Of a stretch of 6,819 nucleotides of DNA, positions 1 to 6,105 are shown in pieces. This stretch comes from Rhodospirillales bacterium (GTDB lineage: Bacteria; Pseudomonadota; Alphaproteobacteria; Rhodospirillales; Casp-alpha2), in assembly GCA_018664265.1 (NCBI GenBank), contig JABJOR010000183.1, positions 1 to 6,819 on the forward strand, given 5' to 3'. Below the pieces are notes generated by a model, which worked only from the letters and a program-made list of their open reading frames with translations, was not told the DNA's origin and did not search any database. Position 1 is the first letter of the stretch; each line of letters starts with the position of its first letter. A program made the translations under genes and the position numbers.

Positions 1-1
1 T

Positions 2-529
2 AAACAATGGGAGACGCTTCTCTTTGAGGTTAATCAGGGTAAAGGTGCAGAGCAAGATGCCTATAAGGCTCGCCTGAAGGAGATCGATAACCGCCAAAGC
101 CATATTCTCTCAGCAATTGAGAATGGAATGTATAACGAACAAATCAAGGAACGCTCCCAGAAACTTGAAGATGAGCGCATCCATATTCAAGACCTGCTGG
201 AAGAAGGTGTGGCCCCGCCTCCACCTGTTCCCTCACAAGAAATTCTAGAAAAGACCTATTACTCCATAATGGATAATCTGCTGGTCTTTACCGATCAGGA
301 CCAATCTCCCAACAGCACCCTCTCAGATACAATCCGTCATATGATCAAGGAGATCACAGTCACACCGAACGCAGATGGTGACGGACTTGATGTTACCCTT
401 GAGGGCAGCTTTGCGGGGATTGTAGAGGGTTGGCAGGACGCAGAACAAGAAAAAGCCGCCTCAGATGAGACAGCTTCGACTTCGGTGGTTGCGGGGGTAG
501 GATTTGAACCTACGACCTTCAGGTTATGA
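2..529 (+). CDS. Large serine recombinase (site-specific integrase), C-terminal part only
   Basis: This gene is open at the left edge of the window; reading frame 2 is uninterrupted from base 2 to the TGA at 527-529, giving 175 residues. The catalytic serine domain and most of the recombinase domain lie outside the window. What is visible fits the tail of a large serine recombinase: a charged, probably coiled-coil helix with the pattern ARLKEIDNRQ...LSAIENG...LKERSQKLEDER, then a proline-rich hinge (APPPPVP), then a helix-rich segment ending in an amphipathic beta stretch (IKEITVTP...GLDVTLEGSFAGI). Such enzymes integrate or excise phages and genomic islands. The last 14 residues (VVAGVGFEPTTFRL) are the antisense translation of an initiator tRNA 3' half (486-535), so the gene runs into an attachment-site sequence. 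The first ATG visible in this frame is at 128, but coding clearly begins further upstream. Family assignment is by recognised sequence pattern, not by search. Confidence 0.83.
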   Translation, partial: KQWETLLFEVNQGKGAEQDAYKARLKEIDNRQSHILSAIENGMYNEQIKERSQKLEDERIHIQDLLEEGVAPPPPVPSQEILEKTYYSIMDNLLVFTDQDQSPNSTLSDTIRHMIKEITVTPNADGDGLDVTLEGSFAGIVEGWQDAEQEKAASDETASTSVVAGVGFEPTTFRL

Positions 530-535
530 GCCTGA
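486..535 (-). pseudogene. 3' half of initiator tRNA-fMet (CAU), no 5' half; probable attachment site
   Basis: Read on the minus strand this is an intact tRNA 3' half. It has the anticodon stem-loop TCAGG-CTCATAA-CCTGA with anticodon CAT, variable region AGGTC, T-arm GTAGG-TTCAAAT-CCTAC, acceptor strand CCCCGCA, discriminator A and an encoded CCA. The A at position 72, which would face C1, is the hallmark of the initiator tRNA. Upstream of base 535 (minus-strand 5' side) nothing resembles a D-arm or a matching 5' acceptor strand CGCGGGG, so this is not a functional tRNA gene. Integrases often carry a copy of the tRNA 3' end as their attachment sequence, and here it overlaps the recombinase stop codon. 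The match to tRNA-fMet is secure from structure; the role as an attachment site is inference. Confidence 0.8.
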
Positions 536-683
536 GATCAGCAAATAAGGAATACGACTTTAACGTTTTAACTTGGTTTTAACACTGGTCTGCGTTACAC
601 TGTCGCCGTACAGCGAGCAACAATTCGATGGATTTGCTTGAAGGTGCTGAGAATGCTGGGGTTTTATATAATTTGGTAGAACC
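536..683. other. Non-coding gap between the two tRNA-like fragments
   Basis: I see no convincing gene here. The only plus-strand reading frame starts at 628, has no clear ribosome binding site, runs through the 703-731 terminator hairpin and ends inside the ABC gene on the other strand, so it is rejected. No 5' acceptor strand, D-arm or anticodon arm for either flanking tRNA fragment is present. The stretch is AT-richer than the flanking genes in places (for example TTTTATATAATTT at 662-674) and is probably part of, or debris from, an integrated element. Confidence 0.5.
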
Positions 684-700
684 TCCCCTCGGCTCCACCA
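684..700 (+). other. 17-base tRNA-Ala/tmRNA-like 3' end with CCA, possible attachment-site remnant
   Basis: The sequence TCCCCTCGGCTCCACCA has the form of a T-stem 3' strand (CCCCT), a 7-base acceptor strand (CGGCTCC), discriminator A and CCA. The T at the third-to-last acceptor position would make the G3-U70 pair that marks alanine tRNAs and tmRNA. Sequence to its left does not form the T-stem 5' strand (TTTGG would face CCCCT) and no GGGGCCG-type 5' acceptor strand occurs upstream, so the RNA is incomplete. It is followed after two bases by a terminator hairpin, as a real tRNA gene often is. A 3' end displaced by integration with crossover near the T-loop would look like this. Chance resemblance cannot be excluded at 17 bases. 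Confidence 0.4.
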
Positions 701-702
701 TC

Positions 703-731
703 AAAACCCTCCGCCTAAAGCGGAGGGTTTT
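703..731. terminator. Bidirectional intrinsic terminator, perfect 12-bp stem
   Basis: AAAACCCTCCGC (703-714) pairs perfectly with GCGGAGGGTTTT (720-731) around the 5-base loop CTAAA. Both strands give a GC-rich stem followed by a T-run, so the element can stop transcription from either side. On the minus strand it lies 35 bases beyond the stop codon of the ABC ATPase gene and ends that operon. On the plus strand it directly follows the tRNA-like 3' end at 684-700. Confidence 0.85.
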
Positions 732-765
732 GTCGTTTGATAATTATTTTTCTACTTGGAGTGTC

Positions 766-2403
766 TTACGTGTGGATAATAACGCCACGCGCTTCCAGAT
801 CAAGGCGATGCTGTAAAACACCATCGAGCCAGTTCGGGTCCATCTCGGGGACTGAGGACAACAGAAGGTCTGTGTAATCGTGATGTGGCGGGGTCAGGAT
901 TTCTGTTTTTGAACCCTGCTCGACTACTTCACCGCCATACATGACGACGATATCATCAGAGATTGCCTTCACGGTTGCCAGATCGTGAGTGATGAACAGA
1001 TAGGACATGCCCAGTTCATTTTGCAAATCCTGCAGCAACGTCAGAATTTCTTTTGCTACGAGCTGATCCAGCGCCGAGGTAACCTCATCACAAATGATCA
1101 GTTCGGGTTCTGCCGCGAGCGCACGCGCGATACAAACGCGTTGCTTCTCGCCACCGGAAAGTTCAGACGGAAAACGATCCAAATAGCTATCTGAAAGTTC
1201 GATTTTTTCAATGAGTTCCAAAACCCGAGCTTTTTTATATTCACCCTTCAGACCAGTATAAAACTCGACAGATCTCCCGATCACATCCTTGACCTTTTGG
1301 CGTGGATTCAATGCAACATCCGGCATCTGATAAATCATCTGGATGCGCTGTAACAAGTCCAGCGAACGATCCTTGAAGGATGGCGACAAAGGTTGCCCGT
1401 GAAACAAAATCTCGCCTTCTTCAGGGGGCAACAATCCGGTTATCACACGGGCCATTGTAGATTTTCCAGAGCCGGATTCCCCGACCACGGCGACAGTCAT
1501 ACCCTTTGTGACTTTTGTGCTAACATTATTCAGTACCCGCACGCCATTGCCATAGCTGGCTGAGATATTTTTGACTTCCAGAATGGTGCTGTCAGAATCA
1601 GAATGCTCCATCGTGTCGTGACGCACATTGCGCACGCTAAGTAACTCACGTGTATAGTCCTCTTTCGGATCCTGCACGATTTGTCCAACGAGACCTGTCT
1701 CGACCTCGTTTCCATATCGCAAAACCATAATTCGGTCCGATATCTGAGCAACAACAGCAAGATCATGGGTGATGTAAATAGCCGCAGTGTTGTGTTGCTT
1801 GATCGCGTTCTTGATAGACGAAAGAACCTCGATCTGGGTCGTTACATCAAGGGCTGTTGTCGGCTCATCAAAAATAATCAGATCAGGATCACAAGACATA
1901 GCCATAGCCACCATGGCACGCTGTAGCTGGCCACCAGAAACCTGATGCGGATAACGACTGCCGATACTTTCCGGATTAGGAAGGTCAAGGCTGCGGTATA
2001 GCTCAATCGCTTTGACTTCGGCCTCGGCAAAGGTCATGACACCGTGTTTAACCGGAGTTTCAGCAAACTGTTGAAGCAAGGTATGGGCCGGATTGAATGA
2101 GGCGGCTGCACTTTGCGCTACATAGGCGATCCGGACACCGCGCAGCTTGCGCAATTCCTCATCCGAGGCCTGCGCCAAATCCATCCCGTCAAATTCGATA
2201 GATCCACCTGTAATACGGCAACCCGGACGGGCGTAGCCCATGGAGGCAATGCCAATGGTCGATTTTCCGGCACCGGATTCACCAATCAGGCCGATCACCT
2301 CGCCCCGTTCCAGAGTTAATGAGACACCATGAACAATGCCGTTCCATTTTTCTTCCTGATAACCCTCAATTTTGAGGTCCTTGATTGTCAACAAACGAGA
2401 CAT
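766..2403 (-). CDS. Peptide-type ABC importer, fused double ATP-binding protein (DppD-DppF-like)
   Basis: This 545-residue cytoplasmic protein powers the importer by ATP hydrolysis and carries two complete nucleotide-binding domains in tandem, the equivalent of DppD plus DppF (compare YejF and GsiA). Domain 1 has Walker A GESGAGKS at 41-48, Q-loop Q97, signature VSGGQ 155-159, Walker B DLIIFDE 174-180 and H-loop H213. A linker of about 30 residues follows. Domain 2 has Walker A GESGSGKS 308-315, Q-loop Q359, signature LSGGE 415-419, Walker B ELIICDE 434-440 and H473. Each half ends with a short form of the oligopeptide-transporter C-terminal motif (DYTRELL; HHDYTDLLLSSVPE, where HPYT is usual). 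All catalytic motifs are intact in both halves. The start ATG has AGGAAG 7 bases upstream. The gene lies 47 bases after the DppC-like permease gene and is last in the operon. The substrate cannot be read from the ATPase. Confidence 0.93.
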   Translation of the reverse strand: MSRLLTIKDLKIEGYQEEKWNGIVHGVSLTLERGEVIGLIGESGAGKSTIGIASMGYARPGCRITGGSIEFDGMDLAQASDEELRKLRGVRIAYVAQSAAASFNPAHTLLQQFAETPVKHGVMTFAEAEVKAIELYRSLDLPNPESIGSRYPHQVSGGQLQRAMVAMAMSCDPDLIIFDEPTTALDVTTQIEVLSSIKNAIKQHNTAAIYITHDLAVVAQISDRIMVLRYGNEVETGLVGQIVQDPKEDYTRELLSVRNVRHDTMEHSDSDSTILEVKNISASYGNGVRVLNNVSTKVTKGMTVAVVGESGSGKSTMARVITGLLPPEEGEILFHGQPLSPSFKDRSLDLLQRIQMIYQMPDVALNPRQKVKDVIGRSVEFYTGLKGEYKKARVLELIEKIELSDSYLDRFPSELSGGEKQRVCIARALAAEPELIICDEVTSALDQLVAKEILTLLQDLQNELGMSYLFITHDLATVKAISDDIVVMYGGEVVEQGSKTEILTPPHHDYTDLLLSSVPEMDPNWLDGVLQHRLDLEARGVIIHT

Positions 2404-2450
2404 AAAGTTCTTCCTGTAAAATTTTTGGTTTTAATTTGAACCATTACTCA

Positions 2451-3311
2451 TTATTTAATTTCGCGGATACCGGAAGCCTTATGCAGGAACCAGTCAACAA
2501 CAAGGTTTACACCAACAGTCAGCAACGCAATCGCGGCAGCAGGAATAAGCGGCACGATAATTCCGTAACTGATACCGGAAGCATTTTCTCGCACCATGCT
2601 ACCCCAGTCAGCCGTTGGTGGCTGGAGGCCCAACCCAAGAAAGCTGAGAGCGGCAATAAACAGGAACACGAAACAGAACCGCAAACCGAATTCTGCGACC
2701 AGCGGGGCAAGTGCATTTGGTAGGATTTCATGGCGGATAATCCACCATAACCCTTCGCCGCGCAGCTTTGCCACCTCGACATATTCCATGACCTCAATAT
2801 CCATGGCGACGGCACGCGATATTCGATATACGCGTGTAGCATCCAGAATGGCAATCACAACGATCAAAACCGGAATGGATGTCCCCATAACGGAAAGAAT
2901 CATCAAAGCAAAAATCAATGTCGGAATAGCCATAAAAACATCAACCGTCCGACTAAGCACCTGATCAACCCAACCACGCAGAGTTGCGGCAATAAACCCG
3001 GCTGTAATCCCGACACCGAAAGACAGTAACGTGGTTACAAATGCAATACCGATAGTATTGCGGGCACCATAAATCAGGCGGGTAAACAAGTCCCGTCCAA
3101 TATGATCGGTACCAAGCAAAGAAACCGGGCTGTGCTGTGGTGCATTTTCATCCCAAAAACCGCCGTCCCACATATCACCAATAACATCCGTTTCAGCGTA
3201 GGGCGCGATCACAGGAGCAAAGATAGCTGCAAAAACATTAATCAGAATTATAAAGACACCAAGCTTTGCAGCGAAGGGGGCACTTTTCAGAAGCTTCCAG
3301 AAATCATTCAT
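2451..3311 (-). CDS. Peptide-type ABC importer permease (DppC-like)
   Basis: This is the second membrane subunit of the Dpp/Opp-type importer, about 286 residues, pairing with the DppB-like protein to form the channel. Residues 15-35 form an N-terminal membrane segment, followed by a periplasmic stretch and the DppC-family motif LGTDHIGRD (66-74). Further membrane segments lie near 86-108, 124-142, 145-157, 209-227 and 252-276. The cytoplasmic coupling (EAA) loop is at about 176-204, from EYVEVAKLRGEG to LPNALAPL, and contacts the ATPase. The frame is open back to an ATG at 3368, but I choose the ATG at 3311: it has GAGGGG 7 bases upstream, gives the family-typical N-terminus MNDFWKLLKS and leaves 10 bases after the upstream stop. 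The longer start would overlap the DppB-like gene by 47 bases. Tight spacing indicates co-transcription and probable translational coupling. Confidence 0.9.
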   Translation of the reverse strand: MNDFWKLLKSAPFAAKLGVFIILINVFAAIFAPVIAPYAETDVIGDMWDGGFWDENAPQHSPVSLLGTDHIGRDLFTRLIYGARNTIGIAFVTTLLSFGVGITAGFIAATLRGWVDQVLSRTVDVFMAIPTLIFALMILSVMGTSIPVLIVVIAILDATRVYRISRAVAMDIEVMEYVEVAKLRGEGLWWIIRHEILPNALAPLVAEFGLRFCFVFLFIAALSFLGLGLQPPTADWGSMVRENASGISYGIIVPLIPAAAIALLTVGVNLVVDWFLHKASGIREIK

Positions 3312-3321
3312 ATCAGGCCCC

Positions 3322-4278
3322 TCACTTAGGATGTCGTAATTTTGGATTGGAAATAATCGCCAAGACATCCGCTGTCAAATTCAGCAACACATAAGTAGAT
3401 GCAAAAATCATCACACTGGCCTGAACGACTGGCAGGTCACGCTTGGATACAGAATCGACCAGCAACTGGCCCAAACCTGGATAAACAAATACAACTTCAA
3501 CAACCACAACTCCGACAACCAGATAGGCCAGATTCAAGACAATCACGTTGATCACTGGTGAAAGAGCATTCGGAAAAGCATGCTTTACGATAATGCGTGA
3601 GCGCGTCATGCCCTTCAATGTCGCCATTTCAATATAGGGACTGGTCATCACATTCAAAATTGCGGCACGCGTCATGCGCATCATGTGAGCGATAACCACC
3701 AGCGTCAGCGTAATAGCAGGCAAGGAAATAGCATACAATTGGTCAAAAAAGTCCATCCGGGAATTTAACTTGGCAATACTTGGGAACACATTGAATTCTA
3801 CGGCTAAAAACAGAACCAGGATGTAGCCAACAAAAAATTCCGGAAATGAAATTGTGCTCAATGTTGTCATGGATATGAACTTGTCGAACCAGCTTTCACG
3901 GTAAAGTGCTGCGAGCATGCCAAGTATAACAGCAACCGGAACGGCAATTGCTGCGGATACAGCTGCCAGGAATATTGTGTTTCCAAGGCGCCCTCCGAGC
4001 AAATCAACCACCGGACGATGGCTGGCAAGCGAGGTTCCCAGGTCACCCTGCAAAATCCCAGTGATCCATGTCAGATAGCGAACATACATGGGCTGGTCGA
4101 GGCCCAGCTCTTTGCGAAAAGCGGCGAGCGTTTCAGGTGTTGCTGATTGACCAAGCATGGCCTGCGCCAAATCACCCGGCAATAACTCCACGCCGAGAGA
4201 AATTATTAATGAAATAACAAACAACGTGACCACACCGAAGGCCAGTCGCTTGAGAATCATTAAGGTTAAACCATCCAT
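3322..4278 (-). CDS. Peptide-type ABC importer permease (DppB-like)
   Basis: This is the first gene of the operon and encodes a 318-residue inner-membrane permease of the DppB/OppB family, of normal length. Visible family marks are an N-terminal membrane helix (10-32), the periplasmic QPMYVRYLTW and GDLGTS stretch (62-83), membrane segments near 100-125, 137-165, 184-205, 241-265 and 286-310, the cytoplasmic EAA coupling loop at 214-242 (PYIEMATLKG...HAFPNALSP), and the FVYPGLG motif at 264-270 typical of DppB. The ATG at 4278 has AGGGAAG 9 bases upstream; an internal ATG (residue 7) is a less likely start because it lacks this site. The gene follows a candidate TATAAT promoter in the divergent region. 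A periplasmic substrate-binding protein gene usually sits next to these genes and is absent here, so the transported compound (peptide, amine, opine or nickel chelate) stays open. Confidence 0.92.
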   Translation of the reverse strand: MDGLTLMILKRLAFGVVTLFVISLIISLGVELLPGDLAQAMLGQSATPETLAAFRKELGLDQPMYVRYLTWITGILQGDLGTSLASHRPVVDLLGGRLGNTIFLAAVSAAIAVPVAVILGMLAALYRESWFDKFISMTTLSTISFPEFFVGYILVLFLAVEFNVFPSIAKLNSRMDFFDQLYAISLPAITLTLVVIAHMMRMTRAAILNVMTSPYIEMATLKGMTRSRIIVKHAFPNALSPVINVIVLNLAYLVVGVVVVEVVFVYPGLGQLLVDSVSKRDLPVVQASVMIFASTYVLLNLTADVLAIISNPKLRHPK

Positions 4279-4331
4279 AAATTACAACTTCCCTATTCAC
4301 CCTAAGCAAAAACTAAAAAGCCACTCAGATT

Positions 4332-4359
4332 ATTATATGTGCATCATTATTGAATGCAC
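4332..4359 (-). promoter_or_regulatory. Candidate promoter and operator of the ABC operon
   Basis: On the minus strand an exact TATAAT lies at 4337-4332, giving a predicted start near 4325 and a leader of about 47 bases before the DppB-like ATG. Directly upstream of this -10 box is an inverted repeat, GTGCAT (4339-4344) and ATGCAC (4354-4359) with a 9-base spacer. It fills the space between -10 and -35, and no good -35 hexamer is visible there. A regulator bound here would be placed to block or re-shape the promoter. The -10 match is seen directly; its use and the operator role are inferred. Confidence 0.45.
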
Positions 4360-4370
4360 TATTACATTTT

Positions 4371-4388
4371 ATACCCCCATCGGGGTAT
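4371..4388. promoter_or_regulatory. Perfect inverted repeat in the divergent intergenic region
   Basis: ATACCCC (4371-4377) and GGGGTAT (4382-4388) form a perfect 7-bp dyad around CATC. It lies near the middle of the 235-base region between two divergent genes, where a shared regulator would be expected to bind. No T-run follows on either strand, so it is not a standard terminator. The binding protein cannot be named. Confidence 0.4.
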
Positions 4389-4395
4389 CGCAAAC

Positions 4396-4447
4396 ATGCT
4401 ATTCATTGCAGCATAACAAGTCTATAACCTTTGCAGGCTATTGCAAA
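4396..4447. promoter_or_regulatory. Two further inverted repeats upstream of the aminotransferase gene
   Basis: ATGCT (4396-4400) and AGCAT (4410-4414) are separated by 9 bases, and TTTGCA (4430-4435) and TGCAAA (4442-4447) by 6 bases. TTGCA recurs three times within 40 bases (4407, 4431, 4441). They lie 67-118 bases before the aminotransferase ATG, the usual place for activator or repressor sites. Short repeats in AT-rich DNA can arise by chance, so this is only a candidate operator region. Confidence 0.3.
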
Positions 4448-4513
4448 AGAGTTGGGAATAAAACAAATTTTTTATTCTTTAAGTTCACCTTTTTATGAAA
4501 TTCGAGGCCAGTT

Positions 4514-5908
4514 ATGAATATTTTATCCAATCTGGGAACAGAACAGTTACAGGAAAAAGACAACCACTTCATCCATCCATGGGAATCCATGAAAGGCCTC
4601 GGTACAAACAAACGGCCTATAATTGATCGGGCTGAAGGCATTTACTACTACGACACAGACGGAACCCGTTACATCGACGGCCCGGCTGGAATGTGGTGCG
4701 TAAATGTTGGTCATGGCCGTGTTGAAATCGCCGATGCGATTCGCGATCAGGCCCTTCGGATGCCTTATTGCTCCCCCTGGACAGAAGGCAATGTGCCAGC
4801 AGCCGTATTGTGTGCAAAGCTTGCAGAAATCAGTCCTGGTGATCTGAACAACGTCTTTTTGACCAATTCCGGCTCAACCGCCGTCGATAGTGCCCTGCGA
4901 TTCGTTATGTTTTATAACAATGTCCGTGGCAAACCTGAAAAGAAGCACATCATCTCTCGCGAACGGGCCTACCACGGCTCCACGTATCTGGCATCTTCTG
5001 CCTGTGGCAAAGAACGCGACAAGAGCTTTATGGACGCCAACACCGAGTTATTCCATTTTGTTTCTGATCCAGAGCACTATCATCGCCCCGAAGGCTTTGG
5101 TGATGCAGACTGGCTGGAATTCCTTGTTAAGGAATTTGAAGATAAGATTGCCGAGCTTGGTGCGGACAAATGTGCGGCCTTCATCGGTGAACCTCTGCTG
5201 GCTTCCGGCGGTGTCTCCATTCCACCAAAAGGCTATCACAAGCGTATTCTGGATATCTGCCATGCAAATGACATGCTTTATATCTCGGATGAGGTTGTAA
5301 CGGCTTGGGGCCGTCTGGGCCATTTCTTTGCCTCAGAAGAGGTATTCGGCATCAAGCCAGACATGATCACGACTGCAAAGGGCCTTACATCAGGCTACCA
5401 ACCTCTTGGAGCCCTGTTCATTGCAGATGAAGTCATGGCACGTCTTAAGGGCGATGATGCACCTGATTCGTACTTCTCAAACGGCTTTACCTATTCCGGA
5501 CATCCTGTGGCTTGTGCAGCAGCGCTCAAGAACATCGAGATCATGGAACGTGAAAAGCTCAATGAGCACGCACGCGAGGTCGGTGCATACTTCCAGAGCC
5601 GCTTGCAGGAGCTAAGAGACATCCCCATCGTTGGTGATGTGCGCGGAATCGGCATGCTGGGCTGTGTGGAGTGCTCTATCAGCTCTGACAGCCGTGATTC
5701 ACTGGCACTGGATCATGAGATCGGTAACCGTATCAATGAGCACTGCTCGAAACTGGGACTTTTTGTGAGGCCTCTGATCAATATGTGTGTTTTCTCACCA
5801 CCGCTGATTATCACCAAGGAAGAAATCGACATCATGGTAGATATCCTGCGTAAAGGTATTGAACTGACAATGGAAGATGTTCGCAAAGAAGGCGTCTGGA
5901 AAGGTTAA
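4514..5908 (+). CDS. Class III PLP-dependent aminotransferase (omega-amino acid/polyamine:pyruvate type)
   Basis: This 464-residue cytoplasmic enzyme should transfer an amino group from an amine or omega-amino acid to a keto acid, commonly pyruvate. It resembles SpuC-like putrescine:pyruvate and beta-alanine:pyruvate aminotransferases, and its length is normal. Visible residues by family equivalence are W61 in AGMWCVNVGHG, the phosphate-binding loop NSGST 118-122, Y153-H154-G155, E226 in IGEP, D259 (pairs with the PLP ring nitrogen), the Schiff-base lysine K289 in TTAKGLTSGY, T326 in GFTYSGHP and R419 near the C-terminus, a candidate substrate carboxylate switch. All catalytic residues are present. 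The ATG has GAGG 6 bases upstream. The gene is divergent from the ABC operon, suggesting that the imported compound is its substrate or a precursor. Exact substrate is not readable from sequence; taurine, putrescine, GABA or beta-alanine are all possible. Confidence 0.93.
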   Translation: MNILSNLGTEQLQEKDNHFIHPWESMKGLGTNKRPIIDRAEGIYYYDTDGTRYIDGPAGMWCVNVGHGRVEIADAIRDQALRMPYCSPWTEGNVPAAVLCAKLAEISPGDLNNVFLTNSGSTAVDSALRFVMFYNNVRGKPEKKHIISRERAYHGSTYLASSACGKERDKSFMDANTELFHFVSDPEHYHRPEGFGDADWLEFLVKEFEDKIAELGADKCAAFIGEPLLASGGVSIPPKGYHKRILDICHANDMLYISDEVVTAWGRLGHFFASEEVFGIKPDMITTAKGLTSGYQPLGALFIADEVMARLKGDDAPDSYFSNGFTYSGHPVACAAALKNIEIMEREKLNEHAREVGAYFQSRLQELRDIPIVGDVRGIGMLGCVECSISSDSRDSLALDHEIGNRINEHCSKLGLFVRPLINMCVFSPPLIITKEEIDIMVDILRKGIELTMEDVRKEGVWKG

Positions 5909-5929
5909 TTCCGGTTTCCCAATATTTTC

Positions 5930-5968
5930 AAAAGGGCCGTTGGAAATTACTTCTGACGGCCTTTTTTT
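5930..5968 (+). terminator. Intrinsic terminator after the aminotransferase gene
   Basis: AAAAGG-GCCGT (5930-5940) pairs with ACGGCCTTTT (5955-5964), apart from one extra G on the left arm, around a loop of about 14 bases. A run of seven T residues (5962-5968) follows. It lies about 20 bases beyond the aminotransferase stop codon and should end that transcript. Confidence 0.75.
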
Positions 5969-5985
5969 AATGGCCATCAGCCCAG

Positions 5986-6100
5986 ATAAAAAAATCGGCC
6001 TCTTGAAATTAAGAGGCCGAAGTGCGGAGAGAGGTCTTCAGAGAGGGTAACTATTGAGAGAGGCGTAATATGGAACTTTGTGGGTTCCGATTGTTTCGAT
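5986..6100 (-). ncRNA. Candidate small RNA with three CCUCUCU repeats
   Basis: The minus strand carries all parts of a free-standing small-RNA gene of about 115 nt. A predicted start near 6099 is set by the -10 box GATAAT (6111-6106). A 5' hairpin GGAAC/GTTCC (6088-6072) follows. Then comes a largely unpaired segment with three exact CCTCTCT copies (6063-6057, 6046-6040, 6034-6028). The unit ends in a perfect 10-bp stem, TCGGCCTCTT at 5995-6004 with AAGAGGCCGA at 6011-6020, followed by seven U residues (5994-5988). Repeated CU-rich, anti-Shine-Dalgarno-like motifs in a single-stranded region plus a U-tailed terminator are typical of Hfq-dependent regulators that block ribosome binding sites. 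No protein gene on this strand needs the terminator: an 18-codon frame (6107-6051) exists, but its ATG lies upstream of the predicted start. The structure is seen directly; expression and function are inferred, and no named family is claimed. Confidence 0.55.
5988..6020 (-). terminator. Intrinsic terminator on the minus strand
   Basis: A perfect 10-bp stem with 6-base loop AATTTC is followed on the minus strand by seven T residues. It faces away from the heat-shock gene and no protein-coding gene reads into it, which is the main reason to expect a small transcript from 6100 leftward. It sits back-to-back with the aminotransferase terminator, about 20 bases away. Confidence 0.8.
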
Positions 6101-6105
6101 TATTC

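Noticed and set aside
536..700. Possible intact tmRNA or tRNA gene ending in CCA at 700
   Set aside because: No 5' acceptor strand pairs with CGGCTCC, the T-stem does not close, and no alanine-type tag reading frame or pseudoknots could be made out upstream.
1..735. CRISPR array or insertion-sequence ends at the left of the window
   Set aside because: No regularly spaced repeats and no terminal inverted repeats or target-site duplications could be found.
628..816. 62-codon plus-strand frame
   Set aside because: It has no clear ribosome binding site, crosses a perfect terminator hairpin and the tRNA-like 3' end, and ends within the convergent ABC ATPase gene.
2404..2450. Possible promoter or terminator between the DppC-like and ATPase genes
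   Set aside because: The 47 bases are AT-rich but hold no stem-loop or paired promoter hexamers; only the ribosome binding site AGGAAG is clear.
985..2854. Several open frames of 60-120 codons opposite or inside the ABC genes
   Set aside because: They are out-of-frame shadows of genes with full domain signatures and show no ribosome sites or recognisable protein families.
4473..4478. TATTCT as -10 box for the aminotransferase gene
   Set aside because: The nearest -35-like hexamers (TTGCAA at 4441, TTGGGA at 4452) give spacings of 26 and 15 bases, neither convincing, so no promoter is called.
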